Positions 22,353 through 23,102 of a DNA stretch of 23,102 nt are shown here, piece by piece. The DNA is from SZUA-35 sp037969565 (GTDB taxonomy: Bacteria > Actinomycetota > Acidimicrobiia > Acidimicrobiales > SZUA-35). A program made the position numbers and the translations under genes. Each line of letters begins with the position of its first letter. Positions within the stretch are counted from its first letter, which is position 1. The notes beneath the pieces are model-generated. The model had not been told where the DNA came from. It saw nothing but the letters and a program-made list of their open reading frames with translations, and did not search any database. The stretch spans positions 1 to 23,102 of the forward strand of contig JBBKXQ010000069.1 of NCBI GenBank assembly GCA_037969565.1, in the 5' to 3' direction.

Positions 22353-22691
22353 TCAGATCAATGCATCGAGTTCGGATATCGGTTCGGAGGAGATCACGAG
22401 ACGGTCGAAATGTTCGTCGTTCAGTTCGATCAGGTAGCCGGGTTCGTTGCGGCTCACTGCCACGAAGTCGACCGTTCGACGAGTGCGCCAGCTGCCGAGC
22501 GCGATCACGCCCGGAAAACCTGTTCCCGGTGCCCGCATTCCGCGGATGCCGTTTCTCGCGTTGTCGAGACGCTCCACCGACGCGACTGCGGAGAGCGGAA
22601 CCGAGACATTCGAGCGTCGGATCGCACCGGCCCGCTCCATCGTCGAGAGTTCCACGTTGAGTTGCCCATCGGTGACCGTCAGAAGTGCCAT
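22353..22691 (-). CDS. Actinobacterial PH-like domain protein, function unknown
   Basis: The 112-residue product matches a widespread actinobacterial pattern. After MALLTVTDGQLNVELSTMERAG it has VSVPLSAVASVERLDNA, GIRGMRAPGTGFPGVIALGSW, then a DFVAVSRNEPGYLIEL strand and a closing FDRLVISSEP. The all-beta strand order with one final helix suggests a small PH-like fold. It is soluble and cytoplasmic, with no known enzymatic activity. The ATG at 22691 is used; no clear Shine-Dalgarno is seen. It lies 157 nt upstream of the MerR-like gene on the same strand. Confidence 0.7.
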   Translation of the reverse strand: MALLTVTDGQLNVELSTMERAGAIRRSNVSVPLSAVASVERLDNARNGIRGMRAPGTGFPGVIALGSWRTRRTVDFVAVSRNEPGYLIELNDEHFDRLVISSEPISELDALI

Positions 22692-22763
22692 GTACCCAGT
22701 CTGCTCGGCTCTCGGCGGTTCGCGTCGACGCGATGCGGGTGCCAGCCTTCGTCGGTTCGGCCG

Positions 22764-23045
22764 TCAGCCTTCGAGATCTCGCAGGGTCGTGATCATCCAC
22801 GCGGCCCGCAGGATGGCGACCTGAGGCCACGCTGCGGCCTGGGTCAACACGTCGCCGAGTGCATCGAAACCCCACGACTTCGCAGTTCTCGCCACTGCCG
22901 CCAATCGCTCGTCGCCCCGCTCCCCCACACGTTGCGCCTTGACCCATTGCTCCCCAACACCCCGCTCGGCCAAGCCAACGAGTCGCATCGAAAGCTGCTC
23001 GAGCTGATCAACCGCGCTCTCGGTGGTGACTAGGTTTGCGCTCAT
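22764..23045 (-). CDS. Small hypothetical helical protein
   Basis: This 93-residue, largely helical protein (SAVDQLEQLSMRLVGLAERG..., VARTAKSWGFDALGDVLTQAAAW, AAWMITTLRDLEG) has no Cys, signal peptide or membrane segment. I do not recognise a family. The ATG at 23045 is the first ATG; in the same frame the upstream sequence is open to the window edge through an 18-bp tandem repeat encoding A-P-A-G-T-V, so the gene may extend past the window or start at a repeat GTG. It lies 72 nt upstream of the PH-like gene. Confidence 0.55.
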   Translation of the reverse strand: MSANLVTTESAVDQLEQLSMRLVGLAERGVGEQWVKAQRVGERGDERLAAVARTAKSWGFDALGDVLTQAAAWPQVAILRAAWMITTLRDLEG

Positions 23046-23056
23046 GGGGGCTGACC

Positions 23057-23102
23057 CCACAGTGCCAGCCGGAGCCACAGTGCCAGCCGGAGCCACAGTG
23101 CC
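23057..23102. repeat. 18-bp tandem repeat at the window edge
   Basis: CCACAGTGCCAGCCGGAG is present in two perfect copies (23057-23074, 23075-23092) followed by the first 10 bases of a third, cut by the window end. The unit is a multiple of three and on the minus strand encodes the hexapeptide A-P-A-G-T-V in frame with the hypothetical gene. Confidence 0.85.

Noticed and set aside
23057..23102. CRISPR array
   Set aside because: The repeats are head-to-tail 18-mers with no spacers and are in frame with a gene.

Overview
This is a GC-rich window with dense short operons. Its gene families (F420/PPOX-type oxidoreductase, mycothiol-dependent maleylpyruvate isomerase folds, DUF3024, an LPxTG-anchored protein, an actinobacterial PH-like protein) point to an actinobacterium. 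The lineage is probably Acidimicrobiia/Ilumatobacter-like, but that is inference from gene content only.

The main result is two genes that look broken by an in-frame TGA and are best read as selenoprotein genes. (1) 5038-6102 encodes a two-part AhpD-like alkylhydroperoxidase. Its TGA sits at the second Cys position of the AhpD active site (C-x-x-U-x-x-x-H, with the relay Glu 12 residues before the Cys, the same spacing as AhpD E118/C130/C133/H137). (2) 19767-19309 (minus) encodes a BCP/Prx-type peroxiredoxin whose TGA is exactly the peroxidatic residue (T-P-G-U); the protein has no other Cys. Both TGAs are followed at about 22-25 nt by a small hairpin with a G in the first two loop positions, as expected of a bacterial SECIS. 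A normal gene caller splits or truncates both. No selA/selB/selC/selD is in the window.

Layout. 1-4927: a partial minus gene at the edge, a membrane-anchored J-domain protein, a Thr-rich LPVTG surface protein, DUF3024 and DoxX proteins in divergent orientation, and a lipoprotein translationally coupled to an MFS transporter. 5038-8429: the Sec AhpD-like gene converging on a secreted beta-propeller protein, then a PPOX/F420 protein. 8576-12525: acyl-CoA dehydrogenase, an HD-domain (SpoT/MESH1-like) hydrolase, and a large multidomain protein with a degenerate zincin motif (QEQGH) and an H-type lectin-like C-terminus. 12621-15962 (minus): an acetoin/2-oxoacid dehydrogenase operon, acoX - E1alpha - E1beta - stand-alone lipoyl domain, with no E2 acyltransferase core. 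16164-20844: two maleylpyruvate-isomerase-fold proteins flanking a secreted M28 aminopeptidase, the Sec peroxiredoxin and a nucleoside hydrolase. 20866-23045 (minus): a compact regulatory cluster (MerR-like protein, sigma-like protein, 66-aa protein), a PH-like protein and a small hypothetical. The sigma-like gene's Shine-Dalgarno and start codon are locked in a perfect 12-bp inverted repeat with the preceding spacer.

Convergent gene pairs are generally separated by strong GC-rich hairpins. Several genes lack a Shine-Dalgarno and instead have a TANNNT box about 7 nt before the start, suggesting leaderless transcripts. All calls are by reading; no searches or folding programs were run.
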